A DNA stretch of 64,000 bases from Pseudomonas laurylsulfativorans (GTDB taxonomy: Bacteria > Pseudomonadota > Gammaproteobacteria > Pseudomonadales > Pseudomonadaceae): contig NZ_MUJK01000018.1 of the NCBI RefSeq assembly GCF_002906155.1, forward strand, positions 1 through 64,000. Reading direction: 5' to 3'. The notes beneath the pieces were generated by a model, which saw nothing but the letters and a program-made list of their open reading frames with translations, was not told the DNA's origin and did not search any database. The position numbers and the translations under genes are program-made. This document shows positions 51,013 through 59,615 of this stretch, piece after piece. How positions within the stretch are numbered: position 1 is the first letter of the stretch; the number at the start of each line of letters is the position of its first letter.

Positions 51013-52209
51013 ATGGCGACCATGCGCTTTCATCTCAAAGCCGTCGGCAAGGCCGGTGTTGTCTCAATGACCGTCGATGCGCCGGGGCACAGCGAAGCCA
51101 GGCGCATCGCCGAGGACCAGGGCCTGCGGGTGGTCAGCCTGCACGCCGAGCGCCATTGGCGTGCGTTGCGCCTGCACAAGCGCGAGACGTTCAACCTGGT
51201 GCTGTTCAGCCAGGAGCTGACCACATTGCTCAACGCCGGCCTGCCGTTGATCGATGCGCTGGAAAGCCTGGCGGAAAAGGAAAACGCGCCACAAGCCCGC
51301 AAGACCCTGAGCGAGCTGGTGCGCTTGCTGTACGAAGGCAAATCGTTTTCCCAGGCCTTGGGCCAACTGTCGGCGGTGTTCCCGCCTTTGTACGTGGCGC
51401 TGGTGCAGTCCAGTGAGAAGACCGGCGCCGTGGGCGATGCCCTGGGCCGCTATGTCAGCTACCGACAGCGCATGGACGAGGTTCGCCAGAAGATCATCAG
51501 CGCGTCGATCTACCCCATGCTGTTGCTGGTGGTGGGCGGCGGCGTGGTGTTGTTTTTGATGGGCTACGTCGTACCGCGCTTCAGCCTGGTGTTCGAAGGG
51601 CTGGGGTCGAACCTGCCCTGGTTGTCGCAGATCCTGATGAGCAGCGGCATGTTCCTTCACGCCCATCAGGGCGAATTCTTCGGTGGCCTGCTGGCCATCA
51701 TCGTCGCCCTCACCCTGCTCCAGCGCCAACCGGCCTTTCGTCGGGGACTGGACCGTGTGATCGAAAAACTCCCCGCCGTGCACCAGCGCATCTTCATGTA
51801 TGAGCTGGCGCGCTTCTACCGTTCCCTGGGCATCCTGCTGCAAGGTGGCATCCCCCTCGTCACCGCCATGGGCATGGTTCGCAACCTGCTCACCGTCGCC
51901 TCCCGCAGCCGGCTGGACCAGGCCTGCGAACGGGTGCGCGAAGGGCAATCGTTGTCAACCGCGCTGGAACTCAATCACCTGGTGACCCCCGTGTCCCTGC
52001 GACTTCTGCGCGCCGGTGAACAGTCCGGCAACCTTGGGCAGATGATGGAGCGCAGCGCCGACTTCTACGACGAAGAAATCAGTCGCTGGATCGAATGGTT
52101 CGTGCGGCTGTTCGAACCCTTGCTCATGACCTTCATCGGCCTGTTGATCGGGGTGATCGTGATCCTGATGTACATCCCGATTTTCGAACTGGCCTCGAGT
52201 ATTCACTGA
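51013..52209 (+). CDS. gspF: Inner membrane platform protein GspF
   Basis: 398 residues. Two homologous T2SSF domains separated by membrane helices: FNLVLFSQELTTLLNAGLPL and FMYELARFYRSLGILLQGGI begin the two cytoplasmic bundles; TLLMNAG-type and LLRAGEQSGNLGQMMERSADFYDEE are characteristic. Three membrane segments (about 170, 225, 375). It is the only GspF in the window and presumably serves the ATPase and PilMNO-like genes at 32.8-36.9 kb, on the other side of the oxidase operon. Confidence 0.93.
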   Translation: MATMRFHLKAVGKAGVVSMTVDAPGHSEARRIAEDQGLRVVSLHAERHWRALRLHKRETFNLVLFSQELTTLLNAGLPLIDALESLAEKENAPQARKTLSELVRLLYEGKSFSQALGQLSAVFPPLYVALVQSSEKTGAVGDALGRYVSYRQRMDEVRQKIISASIYPMLLLVVGGGVVLFLMGYVVPRFSLVFEGLGSNLPWLSQILMSSGMFLHAHQGEFFGGLLAIIVALTLLQRQPAFRRGLDRVIEKLPAVHQRIFMYELARFYRSLGILLQGGIPLVTAMGMVRNLLTVASRSRLDQACERVREGQSLSTALELNHLVTPVSLRLLRAGEQSGNLGQMMERSADFYDEEISRWIEWFVRLFEPLLMTFIGLLIGVIVILMYIPIFELASSIH

Positions 52210-52364
52210 CCCCTTGGAACAGGGTCGTGCCGTACGTTGCTTTTTTCAGCCTCCAAACTGAATAAATCAGGCCGTCGAGGTGTTTAACAAGCTCCAATGG
52301 GAAAAAAGCAGCACGTTGCAATGTTAATCAACGTTCCAATCTGAATAAAAAGACGGAGAACGAC
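52210..52364 (+). promoter_or_regulatory. Leader region of the glycine-rich protein gene with paired repeats
   Basis: Contains two direct repeats TCCAAACTGAATAAA (52252-52266) and TCCAATCTGAATAAA (52334-52348), and an inverted pair TTGCTTTTTTC (52238-52247) / GGGAAAAAAGCA (52299-52310). GGAG at 52354-52357 is the ribosome-binding site. Either tandem regulator sites or an attenuator-like structure; no gene within. Confidence 0.35.
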
Positions 52365-53030
52365 ATGCACATCAATAAGCTTTTACTGGCAGTAGCTATT
52401 GGCGCGGTTCTGTCGGCGTCTACCGTATTGATTCCGGACAGCCTGTCCGGGGTATCCAGTGCTCAGGCCAAGGATGGGAGTGGTGGCGGCGGTGGGGGTG
52501 GTGGCGGTAGTGGTGGTGGCGGCGGTGGCAATGGAGGCGGCGGCGGTGGCAATGGAGGCGGTGGTGGCGGCAATGGAGGCGGCGGCGGTGGCAATGGAGG
52601 CGGTGGTGGCGGCAATGGAGGCGGCGGTGGCGGTGGCAATGGAGGCGGTGGCGGCGGCAATGGCGGCAGTCACGGCGGAAACGGCAGTGGTGGCAACAGT
52701 GGTAGCGGAGGCAACAGCGGCAGCGGCCACAGCGGCGACCATGGCAGCAACAGCGGCCACGGCAGTGCCAACAGCGGTTCGAGCCACTCCGGAGCGGTTT
52801 CATCCTCAGGGCGCAACGGCACCCATGATGAACCCGGGGATGACCATGGCGTCCATGCCAACGGCGAGCCCGGCGATGACCATGGCGTGCACGCCAATGG
52901 CGAGCCCGGCGATGACCGTGGCGTCCACGCCAATGGCGAAATCGGCGATGACCGTGGCGTCCATGCCAATGGCGAGCCTGGCGATAACCGTGGTGTCCAT
53001 GCCGAGCCAGGCGATGACAAAAGGAGCTGA
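52365..53030 (+). CDS. Exported glycine-rich repeat protein
   Basis: 221 residues. Signal peptide (MHINKLLLAVAIGAVLSAST to SSAQA). Residues about 38-102 are almost only Gly with Asn every seventh residue (GGGGGGN repeats); about 103-150 are G/S/N/H-rich; about 155-215 hold five 12-residue repeats of the form EPGDDxGVHANG ending EPGDDKRS. Low complexity, acidic/histidine-rich tail: plausible matrix, adhesin-like or metal-binding secreted protein. Follows gspF by 155 bases. No family recognised; candidate cargo of the secretion genes around it. Confidence 0.75.
   Translation: MHINKLLLAVAIGAVLSASTVLIPDSLSGVSSAQAKDGSGGGGGGGGGSGGGGGGNGGGGGGNGGGGGGNGGGGGGNGGGGGGNGGGGGGGNGGGGGGNGGSHGGNGSGGNSGSGGNSGSGHSGDHGSNSGHGSANSGSSHSGAVSSSGRNGTHDEPGDDHGVHANGEPGDDHGVHANGEPGDDRGVHANGEIGDDRGVHANGEPGDNRGVHAEPGDDKRS
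52485..52672 (+). repeat. Tandem 21-base repeats encoding GGGGGGN
   Basis: Repeats of the unit GGCAATGGAGGCGGCGGTGGC with minor changes, six to seven copies; one copy carries an extra glycine codon. Likely length-variable by slippage. Confidence 0.85.
52830..53027 (+). repeat. Tandem 36-base repeats encoding EPGDDxGVHANG
   Basis: Five units of 36 bases (GAGCCCGGCGATGACCGTGG... pattern) plus a shortened sixth. Differences are mostly synonymous or His/Arg and Pro/Ile swaps, so the array expanded recently. Confidence 0.85.
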
Positions 53031-53060
53031 TTCCTACTGATTCCCATACAACACAAGACC

Positions 53061-53086
53061 CTGTGGGAGCAAGCTCGCTCCCACAG
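53061..53086. repeat. Single REP hairpin
   Basis: CTGTGGGAGCAAGCTCGCTCCCACAG, a solitary palindromic REP between the convergent glycine-rich protein and LysR genes; it may act as a transcript end. Confidence 0.75.
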
Positions 53087-53114
53087 GTTCATTTGAGTCA
53101 GGTACTCCGCGTTT

Positions 53115-54011
53115 CTACAACCCACCCTCAGACTGATCCAGTTCCTCACGCAAAAACTCAACCAGCGCCTGCACCGGCCGCGAACTCTGCCGGTGTTGCG
53201 GATAGACCGCCGACAACGTCAGCGGCTCCGGCCGCACATCCTCCAGCACCTCCACCAGCCGTCCATCCTGCAACGCCGAGCCGACAATGAACGTCGGCAA
53301 ATACGTGATCCCCAGGCCGGCGATGGCCGCGTCCTTGAGCAATTCACCGTTGTTGACCCGCATCCGCCCGCTGACATTGACGCTCAATGGCTTGCCCTGC
53401 CCCGCAAAACGCCATTGCACCTGGCGACCATGGCCGTATGGCAGGCAGTCATGACCGTGCAAGTCCTCAGGTTTGAGCGGTGTGCCGCGCTCGGCCAGGT
53501 ACGTGGGACTTGCGCAGTACACCCGTTCAATGGAGGCAATGCGTCGGGCAATCAGCGTCGAGTCTTCCAGTGTGCCGATGCGCAACGCCAGGTCGTAACC
53601 TTCTCCGAGCAAATCCACCGGACGGTCGCTCAAATCCATCTCCACGGTCACGTCGCGATAGCGCTGCAAAAACACCGGCAGCAGGCACCCCAGATGCGCC
53701 AGTGCGAACGACAGCGGCGCACTCACACGGAGGGTCCCGCGTGGCTCGGTGGTCTGGCCGGCAATACCCTGCTCCACTTGTTCGACTTCGCTGAGCAGGC
53801 GCAAGGCTGACTCGTAATAACTCTGCCCAAGCGGCGTGACATCCAGTCGCCGGGTCGAGCGATTGAGCAAGCGCACGCCCAGGCGCTCTTCAAGTTGCAT
53901 CAAGCGGCGGCTGACAAACTGCTTGGACAGGCCCAGTTGATCGGCAGCAGCGGTGAAGCTGCCGGAGTCCATGACCTGGCAAAAAATACGCATATCTTCG
54001 AAGGGGTTCAT
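53115..54011 (-). CDS. LysR family transcriptional regulator
   Basis: 298 residues from MNPFEDMRIFCQVMDSGSFT. Winged helix-turn-helix (AAADQLGLSKQFVSRRLMQLE) and an effector domain of the CrgA/PA-type group (LLGEGYDLALRIGTLEDSTL). Divergent from the MscS-type channel gene, 145 bases apart, so that gene is a possible target. Confidence 0.87.
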   Translation of the reverse strand: MNPFEDMRIFCQVMDSGSFTAAADQLGLSKQFVSRRLMQLEERLGVRLLNRSTRRLDVTPLGQSYYESALRLLSEVEQVEQGIAGQTTEPRGTLRVSAPLSFALAHLGCLLPVFLQRYRDVTVEMDLSDRPVDLLGEGYDLALRIGTLEDSTLIARRIASIERVYCASPTYLAERGTPLKPEDLHGHDCLPYGHGRQVQWRFAGQGKPLSVNVSGRMRVNNGELLKDAAIAGLGITYLPTFIVGSALQDGRLVEVLEDVRPEPLTLSAVYPQHRQSSRPVQALVEFLREELDQSEGGL

Positions 54012-54156
54012 TGTCACATCCGGGTTGACAGTCAAACACTGTATAGCCGCTTTTTCCCTTCCGGGCACAGCATTAATCTTCGTTCACGGCGCAGATATCA
54101 CCTTCCCCTCAGGCGCTGCGATCTTTTTGCCGCAAACATTTAAATGGAGTTTCCCC

Positions 54157-55584
54157 ATGTCCTTGCTCCTTGAGCATTTGCTTTCCCTGAGCGCGCTGCT
54201 GTTGGTAGTCGACGCCCTGCTCTGGCACCTCGCGCCATTCAAGCATCGCGTCATCCGGGTCGGTGTGCGTCTGGCGTTGTTCCTGCTGTTCAGCGCGGTG
54301 ATCATCAACGCCGGCGTCAGCCCGTTGCAGGCGCCATTGTTTGCCGATGATCGCGTGACACAGTTGGGGGCCACGGCGCTGGGGATTCTCTGGTGGCTGT
54401 ATGCCGCGCGGGTACTCACCGAAGTGATCGGCTTGGTCCTGATGCGACGCATCGGCCATAGTGGCCGGCTGTTGCAGGATGTCATCGGCGCCCTGGTGTT
54501 CCTGGCTGCCGTCGTGGCCGCCGCTGGCTACGTACTGGAGTTGCCGGTGAAAGGTTTGCTGGCGACCTCCGGCGTCGTCGCCATCGTCGTGGGTCTGGCA
54601 TTGCAGAGCACGTTGAGCGACGTGTTCTGCGGCATCGTGCTCAACACCACCAAGCCGTATCAGGTCGATGACTGGGTTTCCATCGACGGCGTTGAAGGCA
54701 AGGTACTGGACATCGACTGGCGGGCCACCCATCTGCTGACCAGTGCTGGCAGCACGGCAGTGGTGCCGAACTCGGTGGCGGCCAAGGCGAAGATCGTCAA
54801 CCTCAGCCGCCCGACCAACCTGCACGGGGTGTCGATCAGCATCCAGGTGCCCAACCACATCCGCCCGCGTCGGGTGCTCGATGCCCTGGATCGTACCCTT
54901 CAGGGCAGCAGCAGCCTGCTGCTCAATCCGCCGCCGAAAGCCATGCTCAAGGAGGCCGGCGAAACCATGTCCGAATACGTGGCCAGCGGCTTCATCGCTG
55001 AACTGGGCAAAAAGGGCGAAGTACGCAACCAGCTGTTCGACCTGGCCCATCGGCACCTCGAAGCAGCAGGCATTTCACGGCAGCCCGATGGCGTGATCGA
55101 GCCGTCGACCCGCGCACGGGCCTTGCTCGACGAAGTGAAAATCTTCCGCTCCCTGAGCACCGAGGAACGTGATCGCCTGGCCCGCAACATGGTGGCGCAG
55201 CAATACGCCGCCGGTGAGGTGGTGCTGGATCTGGAAGAAGTACCGGACTGCCTGTTCGTCATCGCCACCGGTGTGGTCAGCGCCACGGTCCCCGACGGCA
55301 ACACGCAGATCGAAGCCGGCCGCATGGGGCCAAGTGAAGTCATGGGCGAACAAAGCATCCTCGCCGACACGCCGTCCCAGGCACGGTTCACCGCCATGAC
55401 CTCAAGCATCATCTACCGCCTCGACAAATCCCTGACCCGCAGCTGCATGGAGCAACGACGGGAAGTCGACCGGGCGTTGAACAAGCTGCAAGCGGTGCGG
55501 CAGCAGAACAGCCGGATGGCGTTGATGGCCAAACCGGTGGTGGTCAGGAAAGGAGGTTTTTTGAGTTGGTTGCAGAGTCGCTGA
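54157..55584 (+). CDS. MscS-type mechanosensitive channel with cyclic-nucleotide-binding domain
   Basis: 475 residues from the ATG at 54157 (GGAG 7 bases upstream; the frame is open 68 codons earlier but not as protein). About four membrane helices precede the MscS pore/beta region (LLATSGVVAIVVGLALQST; GIVLNTTKPYQVDDWVSIDG; ATHLLTSAGSTAVVPNSVA). The C-terminal ~130 residues are a CRP-like cNMP-binding domain (FRSLSTEERDRLARNM; GRMGPSEVMGEQSILADT). Similar to the MscCG/bCNG group; gating ligand unknown. Confidence 0.88.
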   Translation: MSLLLEHLLSLSALLLVVDALLWHLAPFKHRVIRVGVRLALFLLFSAVIINAGVSPLQAPLFADDRVTQLGATALGILWWLYAARVLTEVIGLVLMRRIGHSGRLLQDVIGALVFLAAVVAAAGYVLELPVKGLLATSGVVAIVVGLALQSTLSDVFCGIVLNTTKPYQVDDWVSIDGVEGKVLDIDWRATHLLTSAGSTAVVPNSVAAKAKIVNLSRPTNLHGVSISIQVPNHIRPRRVLDALDRTLQGSSSLLLNPPPKAMLKEAGETMSEYVASGFIAELGKKGEVRNQLFDLAHRHLEAAGISRQPDGVIEPSTRARALLDEVKIFRSLSTEERDRLARNMVAQQYAAGEVVLDLEEVPDCLFVIATGVVSATVPDGNTQIEAGRMGPSEVMGEQSILADTPSQARFTAMTSSIIYRLDKSLTRSCMEQRREVDRALNKLQAVRQQNSRMALMAKPVVVRKGGFLSWLQSR

Positions 55585-55606
55585 TCCACGGTTCACACAA
55601 AAAACC

Positions 55607-55695
55607 TGTAGGAGCTGGCTTGCCAGCGAAGAGGGAGTGTCAGTGACATTGATGTCGTCTGACAGGCCGCCTTCGCTGGCAAGCCAGCTCCTACA
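55607..55695. repeat. REPIN (TGTAGGAGCTGGCTTGCC class)
   Basis: Inverted TGTAGGAGCTGGCTTGCCAGCGA pair with a spacer, between the channel gene and the convergent ycaC-like gene. Confidence 0.85.
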
Positions 55696-55706
55696 GGTGA
55701 TGGGGC

Positions 55707-56333
55707 TTACTGGGCGGTGAACTTCGTGTAGCTGTTGATCAGGTTGCGATAGTTCGGCAGGCGTTCGGACAGCAGGTTGGCCAGGCCTTCCATGTCGTTG
55801 CGCCAGTCGCCTTGCAGCTCGCAGGCCACGGAGAACCAGTTCAGCAGTTGTGCGCCGGCGGCCGACATACGCGCCCAGGCCGCTTGTTGCACGGTGGTGT
55901 TGAAGGTGCCGGAAGCGTCGGTCACCACAAACACCTCAAAGCCTTCAGCAATGGCCGACAAGGTCGGGAACGCCACGCACACGTCAGTCACTACACCGGC
56001 AATGATCAGTTGCTTGCGACCGGTGGCCTTGATCGCCTTGACGAAGTCTTCGTTGTCCCAGGCGTTGATCTGGCCCGGGCGTGCAATGAACGGCGCGTCC
56101 GGGAACTGCGCCTTGAGCTCCGGCACGATCGGGCCGTTCGGGCCGCTGTCGAAACTGGTGGTGAGGATGGTCGGCAGTTTGAAGAACTTGGCGATATCGC
56201 CCAGCGCCAGCACGTTGTTCTTGAACTCGTTGGGTGTGAAATCCTGCACCAGCGAAATCAGACCGGTCTGGTGGTCGACCAGCAATACCACGGCATCGTC
56301 TTTGTTCAGGCGTTTGTAGGGAACGTTGCTCAT
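55707..56333 (-). CDS. YcaC-like isochorismatase-family hydrolase
   Basis: 208 residues. Cysteine-hydrolase fold: Asp in VVLLVDHQTGLISLV, Lys in FKLPTILTTS region and nucleophile Cys in IIAGVVTDVCVAFPTL. The overall pattern, including SFDSGPNGPIVPEL and WARMSAAGAQLLNWFSVACEL, is that of YcaC, an octameric hydrolase of unknown physiological substrate. Probably cotranscribed with the amidohydrolase gene upstream (70-base gap). Confidence 0.87.
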   Translation of the reverse strand: MSNVPYKRLNKDDAVVLLVDHQTGLISLVQDFTPNEFKNNVLALGDIAKFFKLPTILTTSFDSGPNGPIVPELKAQFPDAPFIARPGQINAWDNEDFVKAIKATGRKQLIIAGVVTDVCVAFPTLSAIAEGFEVFVVTDASGTFNTTVQQAAWARMSAAGAQLLNWFSVACELQGDWRNDMEGLANLLSERLPNYRNLINSYTKFTAQ

Positions 56334-56403
56334 TGGAAACTCCTTGATGGATGGTTGTTGCAGTCAGCGCCGCCCTGCTGGGCCGGCGCTTTTTTTGAAT
56401 GGG

Positions 56404-58242
56404 TCAGAAGGCAAAACACGAGCAGCCAAAGGCGCCCCAGAAACCGGCAAAATCGCTGACCGGCGCGTTCGACAGGCGCGCCCGTTCATGACTGTGGGAA
56501 TGCACCGCGCACGGCCCGCTGCAGTGGTGAACCTGGGCCTGCATCGGCGACGTCGGGCGCCAGTGGCCCGGCACCTTCACCACCGGCGACCAGTCCGGCA
56601 GCACCGGCACGCTGGCCGGCCCGAGCTTCTCGAAGTCACCGGCGCCGTACACCACCTTTCCGCCGACGACGGTCAACACCGACTCGATCCACTTGATCGC
56701 CTCTTCATCGACGCTGAAATAATCCGCGCTGAGGGCGGCGACGTCGGCCAGTTGCCCGACCTTGATTTGGCCCTTCTTGCCTTGCTCCGAGGAGAACCAG
56801 GCGCTGCCGTGGGTGAACAGTTCCAGCGCGGTCAGGCGCGAAAGGCCTTCAGCGTGCAACGCCATGCCGCCGACGGTGCGGCCACTGACCATCCAGTACA
56901 ACGAGGTCCACGGGTTGTAGCTCGATACCCGCGTCGCGTCGGTGCCGGCACCGACGGGTACACCTTCGGCCAGCATGCGTTTGATCGGCGGCGTGGCTTC
57001 GGCCGCCTTCGCGCCGTAACGCTCGACAAAATATTCCCCCTGGAACGCCATGCGATCCTGAATCGCAATGCCGCCCCCCAGCGCCCTCACCCGCTCGATG
57101 TTCTGCGGGGTGATGGTTTCAGCATGGTCGAAAAACCACGGCAAGCCGTTGAACGGAATGTCGCGATTGACCTTCTCGAACACGTCGAGCATGCGGCTGA
57201 TGGATTCGTTGTAAGTCGCGTGCAAACGGAACGGCCAGCGTTGCTCGACGAGGTGGCGTACCACCGGCTCCAGCTCGGCTTCCATGGTTTGCGGCAGGTC
57301 CGGGCGCGGTTCGAGGAAGTCTTCGAAGTCCGCCGCCGAGAACACCAGCATTTCCCCGGCGCCGTTGTGCCGCAGGTAATCATCGCCCTGGTGCAACTTC
57401 ACGCTGCCGGTCCAGTTCTTGAAGTCGGTCAGCTCTTCCTTGGGCTTCTGGGTGAACAGGTTGTAGGCGATGCGCACGGTCAGTTGCTGGTCCTTGGCCA
57501 ACTGCTCGATCACCTGGTAATCGTCCGGGTAATTCTGGAAACCGCCGCCGGCATCGATGGCACTGGTCAGGCCCAGGCGATTGAGTTCACGCATGAACTG
57601 ACGGGTCGAGTTGACCTGATATTCCAGCGGCAGCTTCGGCCCCTTGGCCAGCGTCGAGTACAGAATCATCGCGTTCGGCCGCGCCACCAGCATGCCGGTC
57701 GGCTCGCCATTGGCGTCGCGCACGATCTCGCCACCCGGCGGGTTCGGCGTGTCGCGGGTGTAACCGGCTACGCGCAACGCAGCGCGGTTGAGCAAGGCGC
57801 GGTCGTACAGGTGCAGCACGAACACCGGCGTGTCCGGTGCTGCCTGGTTGAGCTCCGCCAGGGTCGGCATGCGCTTCTCGGCGAACTGGAATTCGTTCCA
57901 GCCACCGACCACCCGCACCCACTGCGGCGTCGGCGTGCGGTCGGCCTGGTCCTTGAGCATGCGCAAGGCGTCGGCCAGAGACGGCACGCCTTCCCAGCGC
58001 AGTTCGAGGTTGTAGTTGAGGCCGCCACGGATCAGGTGCAAGTGCGAGTCGTTGAGCCCGGGGATCACACAGCGCCCCTTGAGGTCGATCACTTGTGTGC
58101 CTGAACCCCGCAGGGCCATGGCTTCGGCATCGCTGCCGACCGCGACAAAACGCCCGTCGCTGATCGCCACGGCACTGGCGAGCGGTTTCTCACGGTCAAC
58201 CGTATGGAATTGACCATTGAACAGAATCAGATCGGCGCTCAT
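56404..58242 (-). CDS. Amidohydrolase family 3 (YtcJ-like) metal-dependent hydrolase
   Basis: 612 residues from MSADLILFNGQFHTVDREKP. Typical order: VIPGLNDSHLHLIRGG (metal-binding H-x-H), a central TIM barrel with LHQGDDYLRHNGAGE, FRLHATYNES (His ligands), WFFDHAETIT and VPVGAGTDATRVSSYNPW (Asp ligand). Hydrolyses exocyclic amide or related bonds; substrate unknown. ATGA overlap with the next upstream gene indicates one operon with the monooxygenase-like and DoxX genes. Confidence 0.87.
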   Translation of the reverse strand: MSADLILFNGQFHTVDREKPLASAVAISDGRFVAVGSDAEAMALRGSGTQVIDLKGRCVIPGLNDSHLHLIRGGLNYNLELRWEGVPSLADALRMLKDQADRTPTPQWVRVVGGWNEFQFAEKRMPTLAELNQAAPDTPVFVLHLYDRALLNRAALRVAGYTRDTPNPPGGEIVRDANGEPTGMLVARPNAMILYSTLAKGPKLPLEYQVNSTRQFMRELNRLGLTSAIDAGGGFQNYPDDYQVIEQLAKDQQLTVRIAYNLFTQKPKEELTDFKNWTGSVKLHQGDDYLRHNGAGEMLVFSAADFEDFLEPRPDLPQTMEAELEPVVRHLVEQRWPFRLHATYNESISRMLDVFEKVNRDIPFNGLPWFFDHAETITPQNIERVRALGGGIAIQDRMAFQGEYFVERYGAKAAEATPPIKRMLAEGVPVGAGTDATRVSSYNPWTSLYWMVSGRTVGGMALHAEGLSRLTALELFTHGSAWFSSEQGKKGQIKVGQLADVAALSADYFSVDEEAIKWIESVLTVVGGKVVYGAGDFEKLGPASVPVLPDWSPVVKVPGHWRPTSPMQAQVHHCSGPCAVHSHSHERARLSNAPVSDFAGFWGAFGCSCFAF

Positions 58243-58850
58243 CACGGTTCCTCATGCAATGTGGAGGGAGACAGCCAGGGCGCGAACAGGCGCGTCGCCA
58301 TGGGCATGAACAGGTAGACCACCGACAGCACGATGGTCAGGGTGATCAGGAACGTGGCCACCACGTAGTTGGAAAGAAATGCGTTGAGCCGTAGCAGCGG
58401 CCCCCAGAGCAGTGGCACCAGCAAGGTGTGCGGCAGGATCACCAGCAGCGTCACCACGGCCTGCTTCCAGCGCGGCGGTGGCGTGCCGGCTTCGGCCTGG
58501 GGCGAGAACCAGAACTCGTTGACCGGATTGACCTCGGTCTGATCGCCATCGGCCAGCATCGGCGCGGCTTCGTTGACCAGTTCCTGGCGTTGCGGTGAAT
58601 CGAGCCAGCGCTGCATCGCCTCGGTCGAGCAAAAGCGCAGCACGCAGGTGTAAGTGTCGAGGCCGGCGTTTTTACCGCGCACCACATCCACGCCCAGGTG
58701 CCCGACGTTCTGTGCGGCCACCTTGACGATGTGGCGCAGCCAGGCTTCATAAGGCACTTCGAAACCGGCCTTGACCCGGTGCTTGACGATCAGGGTCACC
58801 ACCTCGTCAGGCCCGGGGTTGGCGGGTTCGCGGCGATTGGATTCAGACAT
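58242..58850 (-). CDS. Antibiotic biosynthesis monooxygenase-like membrane protein
   Basis: 202 residues from MSESNRREPANPGPDEV. The first ~110 form an ABM-like ferredoxin fold (VVTLIVKHRVKAGFEVPYEA; LDTYTCVLRFCSTEAMQRWL), then two to three membrane helices (VVTLLVILPHTLLVPLLWG; VVATFLITLTIVLSVVYLFM). The fusion is seen in small operons with DoxX and hydrolases. Overlaps both neighbours. Confidence 0.78.
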   Translation of the reverse strand: MSESNRREPANPGPDEVVTLIVKHRVKAGFEVPYEAWLRHIVKVAAQNVGHLGVDVVRGKNAGLDTYTCVLRFCSTEAMQRWLDSPQRQELVNEAAPMLADGDQTEVNPVNEFWFSPQAEAGTPPPRWKQAVVTLLVILPHTLLVPLLWGPLLRLNAFLSNYVVATFLITLTIVLSVVYLFMPMATRLFAPWLSPSTLHEEP

Positions 58851-59259
58851 AACGCAAGGCTCCGGCGAAACGGACGTTGAGCGCCAGCCGTCCCGGCCCG
58901 GCGATGAAAATGCTGGTAAACACAATCAGCAACAGCCAGCCGAACTGGCCTTCGAAGAGGGTCCACTGCGGATGCACGATCAACATCGACACCCACAGCA
59001 CAAACAGAATAGGCAAACATGCCAGACGCACCAGCAACCCGGCGACGATCAGCAGCGGGCACACCACCTCGGCGAAAATCGCCAGCAGCAGCGTCAGGTT
59101 CGCGCCCAGGTGGAAAGGGTTTTCGATGTTTTGCAACTCGGCCGCGTAGTGCAGCAGCTTGGGCAAACCGTGGACCCACAACAGGAACAACCCGCCGCTG
59201 ACCCGCAGGAACAGCAGCCCCCAGTCTTGCGTCCGATCATCGCGTCGCGAAACGTCCAT
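58843..59259 (-). CDS. DoxX family membrane protein
   Basis: 138 residues, four membrane segments (LFLRVSGGLFLLWVHGLPKL; LTLLLAIFAEVVCPLLIVAG; LPILFVLWVSMLIVHPQW; WLLLIVFTSIFIAGPGRLAL). DoxX proteins are quinone-linked or structural membrane partners of oxidoreductases. First gene of the four-gene leftward unit ending with ycaC-like; overlaps the ABM-like gene by 8 bases. Confidence 0.85.
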   Translation of the reverse strand: MDVSRRDDRTQDWGLLFLRVSGGLFLLWVHGLPKLLHYAAELQNIENPFHLGANLTLLLAIFAEVVCPLLIVAGLLVRLACLPILFVLWVSMLIVHPQWTLFEGQFGWLLLIVFTSIFIAGPGRLALNVRFAGALRYV

Positions 59260-59399
59260 GGCCTACCCGCACAAATGAAAAACCACCGGCGTCGAGGCGC
59301 CGGAACTGGATTTGATAGTGCCGGGACGGGGGGAGGAAAAATTGAATGTACGTGCTCTGTTTGCGGGAAGACCGAGATCGACCAAACGACATAGAACCC

Positions 59400-59489
59400 T
59401 GTGGGAGCGAGCTTGCTCGCGATGGCGGCGGGTCAGTCAACATCCATGCTGAATGTGATGCCGCCATCGCGAGCAGGCTCGCTCCTACA
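59400..59489. repeat. REPIN (GTGGGAGCGAGCTTGCTCGCGA class)
   Basis: Inverted REP pair upstream of the DoxX operon; one end GTGGGAGC and the other GCTCCTACAG, i.e. two slightly different REP arms. Confidence 0.8.
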
Positions 59490-59615
59490 GGGGTATTCGT
59501 TGCTTGCTGCTACTCGGCTAGCCTTGCGGATCGAGATTATCCAGCGCCCATTTCACCGCCAGCGGTCGGCGGCTTCGTGGAGCTTGTTTGGATTGAGTGA
59601 TTCGTGGGGGGAAAC

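Noticed and set aside
52463..52660. Polyproline open frame opposite the glycine-rich tract
   Set aside because: Simply the reverse complement of the GGN repeat array.
52485..53027. CRISPR-like array
   Set aside because: The repeats are contiguous and in frame with no unique spacers; they are coding tandem repeats.
56326..58104. 592-codon open frame opposite the amidohydrolase
   Set aside because: Antisense shadow of a recognised enzyme gene.
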